Shown here piece by piece: positions 22,693 through 31,068 of a DNA stretch of 39,717 nucleotides. Made by a program: the position numbers and the translations under genes. The notes under the pieces are model-generated. The model saw only the letters and a list, made by a program, of their open reading frames with translations. It made no database searches and was not told the origin of the DNA. Location of the stretch: the NCBI RefSeq assembly GCF_937934665.1, contig NZ_CALGYW010000082.1:1-39717 (forward strand). Direction: 5' to 3'. The stretch's first letter is position 1. Each line of letters begins with the position of its first letter. Origin of the DNA: an uncultured Anaerococcus sp. (lineage in GTDB: Bacteria > Bacillota > Clostridia > Tissierellales > Peptoniphilaceae).

Positions 22693-23168
22693 TGGATCAA
22701 ATCAGCAAAGGTGCCCTTGGTAGCTTTTTGTAAATCCTCAGGCTTTATCTTTAAGCTGTGGCCAACCTTACCTGCAGATACCTTGATAAAATCCATATCC
22801 TTAGCCCTTTGGTCGATAAAAACTGGGTAATCTTTCTTAAGAGCAAGGGGTGTTGTGGCTCCCCTTTCATAACCCACAGTTTTTTTAAGGTCTTTTAGGG
22901 CAAGCATGGATAGGCTTTTTACTCCAATAGCTCTCGCAGCTTTTTTAAAATCTATTTCATCGGCTCCGTTTATAACTAGGATATAAACATCACCCTCCTT
23001 ACTTTCTGTTGCTAGGGTTTTAAAGATAGTGTTTATATCTGCATTGCCTTCTTCAGATAGGTCTACAGATGAAACAAAGTCATGGTCAAGTTCATAATCT
23101 ATGTGTTCATATTCTATATTTAAAGTTTCGAGATATCTCATTGCATTAGTTTTAATTTCTTTTTTCAT
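22689..23168 (-). CDS. ybaK: YbaK/EbsC-type Cys-tRNA(Pro) deacylase
   Basis: A 159-residue editing-domain protein that hydrolyses Cys-tRNA(Pro) made by mistake by prolyl-tRNA synthetase. Typical family features are TIFKTLATESKEGDVYILVINGADEIDFKKAARA (with the conserved lysines), VGYERGATTPLALKKDYPVFID and the closing SAGKVGHSLKIKPEDL. Length is normal. GAGGTGA supports the start; a TATAAT (23187-23192, minus strand) lies upstream with weak -35. A hypothetical gene is coupled behind it. Confidence 0.88.
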   Translation of the reverse strand: MKKEIKTNAMRYLETLNIEYEHIDYELDHDFVSSVDLSEEGNADINTIFKTLATESKEGDVYILVINGADEIDFKKAARAIGVKSLSMLALKDLKKTVGYERGATTPLALKKDYPVFIDQRAKDMDFIKVSAGKVGHSLKIKPEDLQKATKGTFADLIQ

Positions 23169-23243
23169 AAAATCACCTCAAGAATAATTATACTTGAATA
23201 ATAAAAATTGTAATAATGGGTATAAAAAATCTAAGGAGATACG

Positions 23244-23987
23244 ATGAGTGAAAAAGTACTTGTAAATTATATTTATGACTCTTGCTACAGCTTAGAGTAC
23301 GGAGATTATTTCTTAGTCTTTGATTATGCTGAGGGGCTTCTTGATATACCTGAAAGTAAACACGTTATATTCTTTGCATCAGATAAGGATGGGCGTTTTT
23401 TTACGGACGATATTTTTAACCTAGGTAAATTAAAGTCTCTTTTTTATGTTTTGAATAAAAATATCAGTAAGCTTAAGTACCAGGATAATATTATTTACCT
23501 TGATAAAGACGAGTTTGGTATGAAGGAGTTAAAAAAACTATATAAAAGAGATAATGTATATCTTCTGGGAGAAGATAAGGCTTTAAGGCTTAATTACGGC
23601 AGAGAAGATGTTTATGTTAAAACTTTTTCTCTTGACGGTAAAAAATTAGGTTTTTTGATTGAGCTTGACTCCCTACTTATCTTTTACGGAGGATCTATCG
23701 ATTTTAGAAAAGTTGATGGTGATAGGTACCTGAATTTACTAGATGAGCTTGACTTTGAAAAACCAGATATAATTTTCTTGCCTGTAACAAATCTAGATAA
23801 AGATTCTTACGCCTATTTAGGTAAGATAATTCACGATTCTTTAAGTCAGATTTTATTTCCTACAAAAATTGGAGATGTTGAAGAAAAGAGTCTTGACTTT
23901 AAGAGGCTTTATAAGGATACAACTACAGATATTAGATCAATTAGTAAGACTAATGAGAATATAGAAATTGAAATAAATCGCCATTAA
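23244..23987 (+). CDS. Metallo-beta-lactamase-fold protein without metal ligands
   Basis: A 247-residue protein whose layout follows the clostridial UlaG-like metallo-beta-lactamase family: a strand pair YIYDSCYSLEYGDYFLVFDYAEG (9-31), a strand with motif position, and a late strand pair ending in a GD-type motif. The metal ligands are lost. Where the family has SHxHxDHF this protein has ASDKDGRFF (about 45-53), and the later GD position reads FYGGSIDF (about 147-154). No histidine remains at these places. It cannot be a normal zinc hydrolase; a binding or structural role is possible. Assignment is from pattern recognition. AAGGAG supports the start. A DUF1836 gene follows after 45 bases. Confidence 0.6.
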   Translation: MSEKVLVNYIYDSCYSLEYGDYFLVFDYAEGLLDIPESKHVIFFASDKDGRFFTDDIFNLGKLKSLFYVLNKNISKLKYQDNIIYLDKDEFGMKELKKLYKRDNVYLLGEDKALRLNYGREDVYVKTFSLDGKKLGFLIELDSLLIFYGGSIDFRKVDGDRYLNLLDELDFEKPDIIFLPVTNLDKDSYAYLGKIIHDSLSQILFPTKIGDVEEKSLDFKRLYKDTTTDIRSISKTNENIEIEINRH

Positions 23988-23990
23988 TCA

Positions 23991-24021
23991 TCTAGTATTA
24001 CTAACTAGATAGAGGTATAAT
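23991..24021 (+). promoter_or_regulatory. Promoter -10 and dyad before the DUF1836 gene
   Basis: TCTAGT (23991-23996) and ACTAGA (24004-24009) form a 6-bp inverted repeat with a 7-base gap. It occupies the -35/spacer region of a TATAAT -10 at 24016-24021. The gene downstream has a DNA-binding-type domain, so autoregulation is possible. Confidence 0.4.
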
Positions 24022-24032
24022 ACGAGGTATGT

Positions 24033-24545
24033 ATGATTAGTAAAATTTATGAATTAGAAAGTATTAGTCTACCTAGTTGGGAAGAGCTTCCTGGCGATGG
24101 CATCTACAAAGAAGAACTTTTAAATTTTCTTAGAGAAGTTTTAAAACCTTTTTATGTAGTAGATAATAATGTAATTACTTCATCTATGGTAAATAACTAC
24201 GTAAAATTAGGCTATATAGATAAGCCTAAAAAGAAAAAGTACTATAGGTCTGCCATAGCCCAGCTGATAGTAATATCTATTTTTAAGCAAGTGATTACCA
24301 TAGAGGATCTGGCTAGGGGTATTGACATAGAGATGTCAACTTTTGGCCTTAAAGAAGTTTATGAAAACTTTGAAAATATATTTAACCAAGTAAGGAGGGA
24401 TATCTTGACAGGTGAGGATGTGGGAAGTATAAGTATAAATTATGAATTTTCAGACCACCATGACAAGGTCCTTTACTACCTGACTATTTCCCTATTTACG
24501 AAGTTATATACTAAATTAGTGATAGATAAGTACAAGGAGATATAA
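24033..24545 (+). CDS. DUF1836 domain protein (putative HTH regulator)
   Basis: A 170-residue protein matching the DUF1836 pattern: an N-terminal LPSWEELPGDGIYKEELLNFL (18-38), then ITSSMVNNYVKLGYIDKPKKKKYYRSAIAQLI (49-80), which resembles the helix-turn-helix of MerR-type proteins, and a helical C-terminal part. It is likely a DNA-binding regulator, but no target is known. GAGG lies just before the ATG. The last base of its stop is the first base of the degV start, so the two form an operon. Confidence 0.85.
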   Translation: MISKIYELESISLPSWEELPGDGIYKEELLNFLREVLKPFYVVDNNVITSSMVNNYVKLGYIDKPKKKKYYRSAIAQLIVISIFKQVITIEDLARGIDIEMSTFGLKEVYENFENIFNQVRRDILTGEDVGSISINYEFSDHHDKVLYYLTISLFTKLYTKLVIDKYKEI

Positions 24546-25399
24546 TGGAAAAGATAGCTATTTTAGTCGACTCAGGCAGTGATTTAAGTCTTGACTATAT
24601 AAAGGAAGAGGGGTTCTATTACTTGCCATTATATGTAAATTTAGATGGCAAGTTTTTAAAGGATAGGATAGATATTAGTCCTGAAGATTTTTATACATGG
24701 ATAAAGACCCATGAAAAACTCCCTAAGACATCCATGCCTTCACCAGGAGATATAAACGAGCTTTTGGAAAAGGTGAGAGATGATGGATATAATAAAGTTA
24801 TTTGTATCAATATAGGCAATAAATTTTCTGGAACCTACAATGCATGCAGGCTTGCAGAAGTAGAAGGCTTAGAAATTTATGCCTTTAATACTGGAAATTT
24901 AACCCTCGCCCAGGGCTTTTATGCAAGCTATGCAAAAAAACTAATAGATGAGGGCTTAAGCTTTGATGAAATTTGCAAAAAGCTTGAGGCGAAAATTTAT
25001 GATTCTAAGGTATTTTTTACAATAGATACTTATAAGTATATAGTAGAAGGAGGTAGGGTGCCTAAGACTTTTGGTAAGATTGGTGATGCCCTATCAGTTA
25101 AACCTATAATAAAAACAGATCCGCCAGAAGGAGGGTTTTCTATAGAAAAGATTGCCAGAGGCGAAAAAAGAACCCTAAAACAGATTGAAAAGGTTGTAAG
25201 AAAAAACATAGAAGGTGTGAAAGAATATTACTTTTTCATAGCTCAAGGTGATTATCCAGAAGGCTTTAAAACTTTAAAGGAAAAACTAAAAGATCTAATA
25301 GAAAATGCCCTAATTTATAAGGAAGGACAAATTTCCCCAACCCTTGGAGCAAACACGGGTCCTGGCCTATTGGGAGTTGGATTTTTTAAACTAGATTAG
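24545..25399 (+). CDS. DegV family fatty-acid-binding protein
   Basis: A 284-residue DegV protein. Members bind a fatty acid, and FakB-type members present it to a fatty acid kinase for phospholipid synthesis. N-terminal ILVDSGSDLS (6-15), the LPKTSMPSPGDINELL segment with the fatty-acid carboxylate ligands, GNKFSGTYNACRLAE, and the C-terminal GPGLLGVGFF are typical. No FakA gene is in the window. The start overlaps the DUF1836 stop by one base with AAGGAG upstream. No terminator is visible between it and the infC promoter 37 bases later. Confidence 0.9.
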   Translation: MEKIAILVDSGSDLSLDYIKEEGFYYLPLYVNLDGKFLKDRIDISPEDFYTWIKTHEKLPKTSMPSPGDINELLEKVRDDGYNKVICINIGNKFSGTYNACRLAEVEGLEIYAFNTGNLTLAQGFYASYAKKLIDEGLSFDEICKKLEAKIYDSKVFFTIDTYKYIVEGGRVPKTFGKIGDALSVKPIIKTDPPEGGFSIEKIARGEKRTLKQIEKVVRKNIEGVKEYYFFIAQGDYPEGFKTLKEKLKDLIENALIYKEGQISPTLGANTGPGLLGVGFFKLD

Positions 25400-25436
25400 T
25401 ATATAAGTTTAACCGAGTCAAAGTTTTAAAAAAGAT

Positions 25437-25465
25437 TTGACATTAGGCGAATTTACTAGTATTAT
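25437..25465 (+). promoter_or_regulatory. infC operon promoter
   Basis: TTGACA (25437-25442) and TATTAT (25460-25465) with a 17-base spacer. The predicted start near 25472 gives a leader of about 140 bases. Confidence 0.75.
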
Positions 25466-25471
25466 GTTACA

Positions 25472-25613
25472 TGTAAACAAGAAAGAAGTACCCAAACTCA
25501 CCTAGCGACATAAGTTTCTAGGTTAATAAGATTTATTAATAAGATTTTTATGATAGATTATTTGCGGGTACTTTGTGCCCGCTTTTTTTATACAATACAT
25601 TGGAGGTATAACT
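25472..25613 (+). ncRNA. infC leader with attenuator (L20-leader-like)
   Basis: The untranslated leader contains AAGTACCC (25486-25493), complementary over 8 bases to GGGTACTT (25566-25573) in the terminator stem, so an antiterminating or alternative pairing is possible. Firmicute infC-rpmI-rplT operons often carry such L20-controlled leaders. I cannot confirm the match to the published L20 leader fold. Confidence 0.6.
25564..25589 (+). terminator. Attenuator terminator before infC
   Basis: A 7-bp stem GCGGGTA (25564-25570) / TGCCCGC (25576-25582) with one G-T pair, loop CTTTG, and T-run 25583-25589. It precedes the infC ribosome binding site by 12 bases. Confidence 0.88.
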
Positions 25614-26132
25614 ATAAAAGATTTAAGAATCAATGATGAAATTAGAGCTAGTCAAGTAAGACTAATCGATGAAAATGGTAACCAAGTTGGTATCACATCT
25701 CTAAGAGATGCCCAAGGTATGGCTGATGAGAGAGGGCTTGACCTTGTACTTATGAGCCCAAAGGCAAAGCCACCTGTAACAAGGATTATGGACTATGGTA
25801 AGTTCAAATATGATCAAGAGAAAAAAGAAAAAGATAATAAGAAAAAACAAAAGAACGCTCAACTTAAGGAGACAAGATTTTCTTTAAAGATTGAAGATAA
25901 CGACTTAAAAACCAAGGCAAATCAAACCAAAAAATTCTTAAACAACGGGGATAAAGTAAAAATTTCCATTAGATTCCGTGGTAGAGAGCTTGGCAGAAAA
26001 GAACTTGGATACGAATTAATGGATAAGTTTAACGCTATGCTAGATGATTATGGCAAGATTGATAAAAAGCCAAAAATGGAAGGCAGATCACTTGTTATGT
26101 TTCTAGAACCAAATGATAAAAAAGGAGAATAA
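25614..26132 (+). CDS. infC: Translation initiation factor IF-3 (AUA start codon)
   Basis: IF-3 binds the 30S subunit and tests start codon pairing. The protein reads KDLRINDEIRASQVRLIDENG at the N-terminus, AKPPVTRIMDYGKFKYDQEKKEK in the linker region, and a C-terminal domain with KVKISIRFRGRELGRKELGYELM. I place the start at the ATA of 25614, seven bases after GGAGG (25602-25606); this gives 172 residues, the family's normal length and N-terminus. The open frame runs back to a GTG at 25575, but that lies in the attenuator. infC using a rare AUU/AUA/AUC start is classical and lets IF-3 repress its own translation. rpmI follows at once. Confidence 0.9.
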   Translation: MKDLRINDEIRASQVRLIDENGNQVGITSLRDAQGMADERGLDLVLMSPKAKPPVTRIMDYGKFKYDQEKKEKDNKKKQKNAQLKETRFSLKIEDNDLKTKANQTKKFLNNGDKVKISIRFRGRELGRKELGYELMDKFNAMLDDYGKIDKKPKMEGRSLVMFLEPNDKKGE

Positions 26133-26133
26133 G

Positions 26134-26334
26134 ATGGCAAAAAATAAAATGAAAACCAAAAGAGCAGCTGCTAAGAGGTTTAAAGTAACAGGCTCTGGCA
26201 AAATCATGAGAAGAAAAGCTTATAAAGGACACTTAACAGCTAAGAAATCACCAAATAGAAAAAGAAGACTAAGAAAACCTGCAGAAGTTGATAAATCTGT
26301 ATACAAAAACGTTAAAAAGCTAATTAATGCATAG
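26134..26334 (+). CDS. rpmI: 50S ribosomal protein L35
   Basis: A 66-residue basic ribosomal protein. MAKNKMKTKRAAAKRFKVTG and GKIMRRKAYKGHLTAKKS followed by KRRLRKPAEV are typical of L35. The true start is the ATG at 26134 after AAAGGAG; an in-frame ATG at 26113 lies inside infC and adds seven non-family residues. Order infC-rpmI-rplT is the conserved bacterial order. Confidence 0.95.
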   Translation: MAKNKMKTKRAAAKRFKVTGSGKIMRRKAYKGHLTAKKSPNRKRRLRKPAEVDKSVYKNVKKLINA

Positions 26335-26344
26335 GAGGATATAG

Positions 26345-26689
26345 ATGGCAAGAGTAAAAAGAGCAGTAAACGCAAAAAAAAGACATAAAAAAGTATTAAA
26401 ACAAGCAAAGGGTTATTACGGTTCCAAAAGTCTTCTATTCAAAACAGCTAACCAAGCTGTAATGAAATCTCTATCTTATGCTTACATTGGTAGAAAACAC
26501 AGAAAAAGAGATTTTAGAAAACTTTGGATCGCAAGAATCAATGCTGCAGCAAGACTTAATGGTACAACATACTCAAAACTTATGGGTGGCCTAAAGAAAG
26601 CAAACATCGATATCAACAGAAAGATGCTAGCTGAACTTGCAGTAAACAATCCAGAAGAATTTGCTAAATTAGTAGAAGCTGCTAAGTAA
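26345..26689 (+). CDS. rplT: 50S ribosomal protein L20
   Basis: A 114-residue rRNA-binding protein of the large subunit, needed in early assembly. MARVKRAVNAKKRHKKVLKQAKGY and GRKHRKRDFRKLWIARINAAAR are diagnostic. The ribosome binding site is TAGGAGG. In Firmicutes L20 controls this operon by binding the leader, which would fit the attenuator upstream of infC. Confidence 0.96.
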   Translation: MARVKRAVNAKKRHKKVLKQAKGYYGSKSLLFKTANQAVMKSLSYAYIGRKHRKRDFRKLWIARINAAARLNGTTYSKLMGGLKKANIDINRKMLAELAVNNPEEFAKLVEAAK

Positions 26690-26696
26690 AAACTAA

Positions 26697-27416
26697 ATGA
26701 TTATAGAATCGGTATCAAATCAAAATTTTAAGTTTATAAATAAGCTTAAGATGAAAAAGTATCGAGACAAAGAAAATTCATTTATAATAGAATCTAGAAA
26801 ATTAGTAGATGAGGCTATAGCTTCATCTGCTGATATAGATTTTATTTTTTTAAAAGAGGGCGTAGACTATAAAACAAGTCATAAAACGCTTGTTTTTAGT
26901 GAAGCACTTTTTAATAGATTATCATCTATGGCAAGCCCTGACGGGATAGGAGCTGTTATAAAAAAGAAAGAAGCAGGAGAGATTTCATCTTCTAAGATTT
27001 TACTTTTGGATGGGATAAACGATCCGGGTAATCTTGGAACTATGGTTCGCTCTGCTGAAGCCTTTGACTTTAGGGATATAATCTTAATGCCAGGTACAGT
27101 TGATATCTATAACGAGAAAACTCTTAGAGCATCAATGGGATCAGTCTTTAGGCTAAATATACGAGAAGAGACCCATGATGATATAAAAAAACTAAAACCT
27201 AGCTACAGGGTCCTATCTGCAGATATGGACGGGCTAGATATAAGAGATTATAAAAAAGATTCTAAAATAATCCTTGCTATAGGTAATGAAGCCAATGGTC
27301 TAAGTAAGGCTATGAGAGATATCACTGATGACTTTATAAAAATTCCTATGGAAGGTGAGATAGAATCCTTAAACGCAGCTATAGCTTCTAGCATAATTAT
27401 GAATAGACTTATGTGA
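26697..27416 (+). CDS. TrmH (SpoU) family RNA 2'-O-methyltransferase
   Basis: A 239-residue SPOUT methyltransferase using S-adenosylmethionine, probably acting on 23S rRNA. An N-terminal substrate-binding domain (KMKKYRDKENSFIIESRKLVDEA) is followed by the knotted domain with motif 1 DGINDPGNLGTMVRSAEAF, motif 2 ILAIGNEANGLS and motif 3 IPMEGEIESLNAAIASSIIM. No clear ribosome binding site is seen before the ATG, 7 bases after the rplT stop, so translation may be coupled. Position 2251 specificity (RlmB) cannot be decided. Confidence 0.9.
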   Translation: MIIESVSNQNFKFINKLKMKKYRDKENSFIIESRKLVDEAIASSADIDFIFLKEGVDYKTSHKTLVFSEALFNRLSSMASPDGIGAVIKKKEAGEISSSKILLLDGINDPGNLGTMVRSAEAFDFRDIILMPGTVDIYNEKTLRASMGSVFRLNIREETHDDIKKLKPSYRVLSADMDGLDIRDYKKDSKIILAIGNEANGLSKAMRDITDDFIKIPMEGEIESLNAAIASSIIMNRLM

Positions 27417-27630
27417 TGATTCGGAAAGACTTTAATTATTCTTATACAGCAAAAAAGGGATGTTGAGAGCCTTTTAAGTCAAGATTGGGGTTATTCACCG
27501 ATGAACTTTGAGATGAATTTAGTAGTCGATACGTAAACTTTTCGTTAAAGTAATGAGCGGATTTATTTATAAATCAACTAAGGTGGTACCGCAGAGATAT
27601 ATCTGTCCTTTGTAGAGGACGGATTTTTTT
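27417..27630 (+). ncRNA. T-box leader, phenylalanine type
   Basis: The conserved T-box core AGGTGGTACCGC (27581-27592) is followed by a terminator at 27601-27630. AAGG (27580-27583) can pair with CCTT (27607-27610) to form the antiterminator, which uses the 5' arm of the terminator. Upstream is a long stem I region with TTGAGAG and GATGAACTTTGAGATG. A TTC (27494-27496), codon for Phe, lies where the specifier is expected, before the ACCGATGAACTTTGAGA segment; this assignment is by analogy. Uncharged tRNA-Phe should permit read-through into pheST. No convincing promoter is seen, and it may be fed from the infC operon. Confidence 0.9.
27601..27630 (+). terminator. T-box terminator before pheS
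   Basis: ATCTGTCCT (27601-27609) pairs with AGGACGGAT (27616-27624) with one G-T pair, followed by T-run 27624-27630. Confidence 0.88.
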
Positions 27631-27643
27631 ATTTGGAGGAAAA

Positions 27644-28666
27644 ATGGAAGAAAATTTAAAACAGGTTTTAGACCAAGCTAAGGCTGAAATAGAAAAAGCT
27701 GATAGCCTTAAGGGTCTAGAGGATCTAAGGATTAAGTTTTTAGGTAAAAAAGGAACTATAACTGACCTAAAAAAATCAATAGCAAAATTACCAAAAGAAG
27801 AAAAACCAAGTGCAGGAAAATTAATAAACCAAACAAGCAAGGAGATAGAAGGGCTTTTATCAGAAAAAAATGAAGCGATTAAAAGCGAGCTATTAAAAGA
27901 AAAAATAAAGGCTGAAAAAATTGACGTTACAGCTCATTTTGATAAGTATGAATCAGGACATCTGTCAGTTATCAATCAAACCATGGAAGAGCTAGAAACA
28001 ATTTTCCAAAACATGGGTTTTGACGTTGTAGGAGGCCCTGAGGTAGATACAGTAAAATACGTTTTTGATGACTTAAACAGCCCTAAAAACCACCCTGCTA
28101 GGTCTACATCCGATACTTTTTATATAAGTGATGATGTTTTACTTAGACCTCACACTTCTAGTATGCAAATTAGGGTGATGAATGAAGGCAAGCTTCCTAT
28201 CAAAATGGTTTCTGCAGGTAGGGTTTTTAGAAACGATGAAGTTGATGCAACTCACTCACCAATGTTCCACCAATTAGAATGCTTAGTTGTAGATGAAAAT
28301 GTATCAATGGCAAACCTAAAGGCTACCCTTGAAACCTTTATTCATGAAATGTTTGGAGATGAGATGAACCTTAGGTATAGACCTCACCATTTCCCATTTA
28401 CAGAGCCATCTCTAGAAGTAGATGTAACTTGTCCAGCTTGTATGGGTGAGGGTTGTCCAGCTTGTGGTAATACTGGTTGGTCCATGGAATTATTAGGTGG
28501 TGGCATGGTTCACCCAAATGTCCTTGAAGCTTGTGGTATAGATAGTGAAAAGTACACAGGTTTCGCCTTTGGTTTAGGAGTTGATAGGATTGCCATGGTC
28601 AAATACGGCCTTGATGACATTAGACTTCTTTATGACAACGACAAGAGATTTATAGAACAGTTTTAG
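27644..28666 (+). CDS. pheS: Phenylalanyl-tRNA synthetase alpha subunit
   Basis: A 340-residue catalytic subunit of the class II alpha2-beta2 synthetase. An N-terminal coiled-coil (1-90) that binds tRNA precedes the catalytic domain with HPARSTSDTFYI, motif 2 GRVFRNDEVDATHSPMFHQLE, and motif 3 FGLGVDRIAM (309-318). The CPACMGEGCPACGNTGW stretch with four cysteines is common in Gram-positive PheS. GGAGGAA supports the start. Expression is governed by the T-box leader; pheT follows 8 bases later. Confidence 0.96.
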   Translation: MEENLKQVLDQAKAEIEKADSLKGLEDLRIKFLGKKGTITDLKKSIAKLPKEEKPSAGKLINQTSKEIEGLLSEKNEAIKSELLKEKIKAEKIDVTAHFDKYESGHLSVINQTMEELETIFQNMGFDVVGGPEVDTVKYVFDDLNSPKNHPARSTSDTFYISDDVLLRPHTSSMQIRVMNEGKLPIKMVSAGRVFRNDEVDATHSPMFHQLECLVVDENVSMANLKATLETFIHEMFGDEMNLRYRPHHFPFTEPSLEVDVTCPACMGEGCPACGNTGWSMELLGGGMVHPNVLEACGIDSEKYTGFAFGLGVDRIAMVKYGLDDIRLLYDNDKRFIEQF

Positions 28667-28674
28667 GAGGAAGT

Positions 28675-31059
28675 ATGTTAGTACCTTTAATATGGCAAAA
28701 AGATTATATAAAAATAGATGAAGATTTAAAAACTATTACAGACAGGCTTTCTGAAACAGGTTCTCACGTAGAAGAAGTTACTATCCACACATCTGATCTT
28801 GAAGGTATTGTGGTAGGTCATGTTTTAAAACAGGAAAAACATTCTGATGCGGATAGACTACAAGTTTTATCAATAGATGTTGGAAAAAATGAGCCTATTA
28901 CAATTATAACAAACGCAAAAAACACCAAAGAAGGAGACTACCTACTGGTAATCACTTCTGGGACTAAGATGGATAATGGAGTCACAATTGAAGACCATAA
29001 TTTTTTTGGAATAGTAAGCGAGGGTATGCTTACAGCCTATAGTGAACTTAGTTATGATGATTCTGTAACTCCAAAAGATTTAAGAGAAGGAGTTATAGTT
29101 TTAGAAGGTGAGCATAAGCCAGGAACACCAGCTGTAGAAGTTTTATACTCAAATACTCCGGTAATTGAATACGAAATCACTCCAAATAGACCTGATTGCC
29201 TATCGATAATTGGTATGGCAAGAGAAAGTGCGGCAAGTTTTGGAAGGAAAATAAGCTTACCAGAAATAGACTTTAATACAAATGGTAAAGACCTTAGAGA
29301 AGTATTTAATGGTTTAACTTTAGATACAGATAATTGTGATAAGTTTATTACCCGTGCAATCACAAATGTAAAAATTGAGCCATCATCACAATGGTTACAA
29401 AACTATCTAATGCTTGCGGGCATGAGACCTATAAATAATATTGTAGATATCACAAACTTTGTCATGCTTGAAACTGGCCAACCCCTCCATGCTTATGATC
29501 TAGATAAGTTAAATGGTGGTATTACAATTAGAGAAGCAAAAGAAGGTGAAATTGTAAAAACAATTGACTGTGAAGATAGGAAACTAGATGATTCTATGCT
29601 TATAATTGCAGATGATAAGGGAGCAATTGGTATAGCAGGGGTTATGGGCGGATTTGATACAGAAGTATCAAATAATACAAAAAACATTGTTCTTGAAACT
29701 GCTCACTTTGATGCAGATTCTATTCGTGAAACTTCTAAAAAACTTGGCCTTCGTTCTGAAGCTTCAACCAGGTTTGAAAAGGGAGTGCCAGCAGAAATGG
29801 CAGACTTTGCTTCAAGACGTGCCCTCCACCTAATAGATAAACTAGGTTATGGAGAAATCTATGATGGTTCTTATACGGTAGGAAATACAGAAGGTGAAGA
29901 TAAATCAGTAAAACTTCGTATTTCAAGACTTAAGACCCTAACTGGTGTAGATTTTACCATGGATGAGGCAATAAAAAACCTAGAGCTTTTAGAATTTGAA
30001 GTAGAAAAACTAGATGAGGATACTATCCTTGCAAAAGTTCCTTTCTTTAGACTTGATATTGATATAGAGGCAGACTTAATAGAAGAAGTCGTAAGACTTT
30101 ACGGTATGGGCAAAATTGAGTCAAAACCTCTTGTTTCATCCCTTAAAAAAGGTGAAAGATCTTCTTTGAGACTTTTAAGAGATGATCTAAAACATAAACT
30201 TGTGGGCCAAAAATTCTCAGAACTTGCCACCTACTCATTTATATCTCCAAAAGAATATGATAGGTTAGGAATTGATAAGAATTCAAAACTTAGAGATTAT
30301 ATTAGCCTAACAAACCCACTTGGGGAAGACTTCTCTGTTATGAGGACAACTCAAATAGCTAATATGCTCGATGTTATAGGGAAAAATATCAAGTACGGCC
30401 AAAAAGATATGAGATTTTTTGAGCTTGATAGGACTTTTGAAAAAACAAGTGATAAGCTTCCAAAAGAAAACCTAACCCTAACTATGGGTCTATATGGAGA
30501 TTATTCCTTCTATGATATGAAAGATTTCTTTACAGAAGCTATGAGAAATACTGGCTTTACAGGATTTACTTATAGGGCCAATGAAAATCTTTATGCCTTC
30601 CACGCTGGTAGGTGCGCCGATATATACTTTGATGTAGAAAAAATCGGTGTGATAGGTGAGATTTCCTATGAAGTCCGCGAAGAGTATAATATAAACAAGG
30701 GAGCAATCATCTTAGAAATCAACTTAAGCCAGATTGCCAAGGAAAGAATAGTAGAAAAGAAATACAAACAAATTCCTAAATTCCCAGCCATAGAACGTGA
30801 TTATTCTTTTGTGGCAGATAGGGAAGTAGAGTCAGAACTTATAGAAAATATTATGACAGAAAAGGCCCAAGACTTGATATCCAAAATAGAGTTATTTGAT
30901 ATCTATACAGGTAAGGGTATAGCCGATGATAAAAAATCAATTTCTTATAGGGTATGGTATAGAAAAGCCGATAGGACTCTAAAGGAAGAGGATATCAAGG
31001 ATGTAGAAGCAAGTATTCTTGAAGAATTGAAGGTAAAAGACATAGTATTGCGTGCATAG
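28675..31059 (+). CDS. pheT: Phenylalanyl-tRNA synthetase beta subunit
   Basis: A 794-residue beta subunit that edits mischarged Tyr-tRNA(Phe) and binds tRNA. The domains are in the standard order: an OB-fold tRNA-binding EMAP-like domain (about 40-150, VVGHVLKQEKHSDADRLQV), B3/B4 editing domain (about 210-380, MLAGMRPINNIVDITNFVMLETGQPLHAYD), B5 domain (about 400-470), catalytic-like core, and the C-terminal ferredoxin-fold anticodon-binding domain (about 700-794). Length is normal. AGGAGGAAG supports the start. Confidence 0.96.
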   Translation: MLVPLIWQKDYIKIDEDLKTITDRLSETGSHVEEVTIHTSDLEGIVVGHVLKQEKHSDADRLQVLSIDVGKNEPITIITNAKNTKEGDYLLVITSGTKMDNGVTIEDHNFFGIVSEGMLTAYSELSYDDSVTPKDLREGVIVLEGEHKPGTPAVEVLYSNTPVIEYEITPNRPDCLSIIGMARESAASFGRKISLPEIDFNTNGKDLREVFNGLTLDTDNCDKFITRAITNVKIEPSSQWLQNYLMLAGMRPINNIVDITNFVMLETGQPLHAYDLDKLNGGITIREAKEGEIVKTIDCEDRKLDDSMLIIADDKGAIGIAGVMGGFDTEVSNNTKNIVLETAHFDADSIRETSKKLGLRSEASTRFEKGVPAEMADFASRRALHLIDKLGYGEIYDGSYTVGNTEGEDKSVKLRISRLKTLTGVDFTMDEAIKNLELLEFEVEKLDEDTILAKVPFFRLDIDIEADLIEEVVRLYGMGKIESKPLVSSLKKGERSSLRLLRDDLKHKLVGQKFSELATYSFISPKEYDRLGIDKNSKLRDYISLTNPLGEDFSVMRTTQIANMLDVIGKNIKYGQKDMRFFELDRTFEKTSDKLPKENLTLTMGLYGDYSFYDMKDFFTEAMRNTGFTGFTYRANENLYAFHAGRCADIYFDVEKIGVIGEISYEVREEYNINKGAIILEINLSQIAKERIVEKKYKQIPKFPAIERDYSFVADREVESELIENIMTEKAQDLISKIELFDIYTGKGIADDKKSISYRVWYRKADRTLKEEDIKDVEASILEELKVKDIVLRA

Positions 31060-31068
31060 GAGAAAAAA

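Noticed and set aside
25575..25613. GTG start and 13-residue extension of infC
   Set aside because: The GTG is inside the attenuator stem and the residues do not fit IF-3; ATA 25614 has the ribosome binding site.
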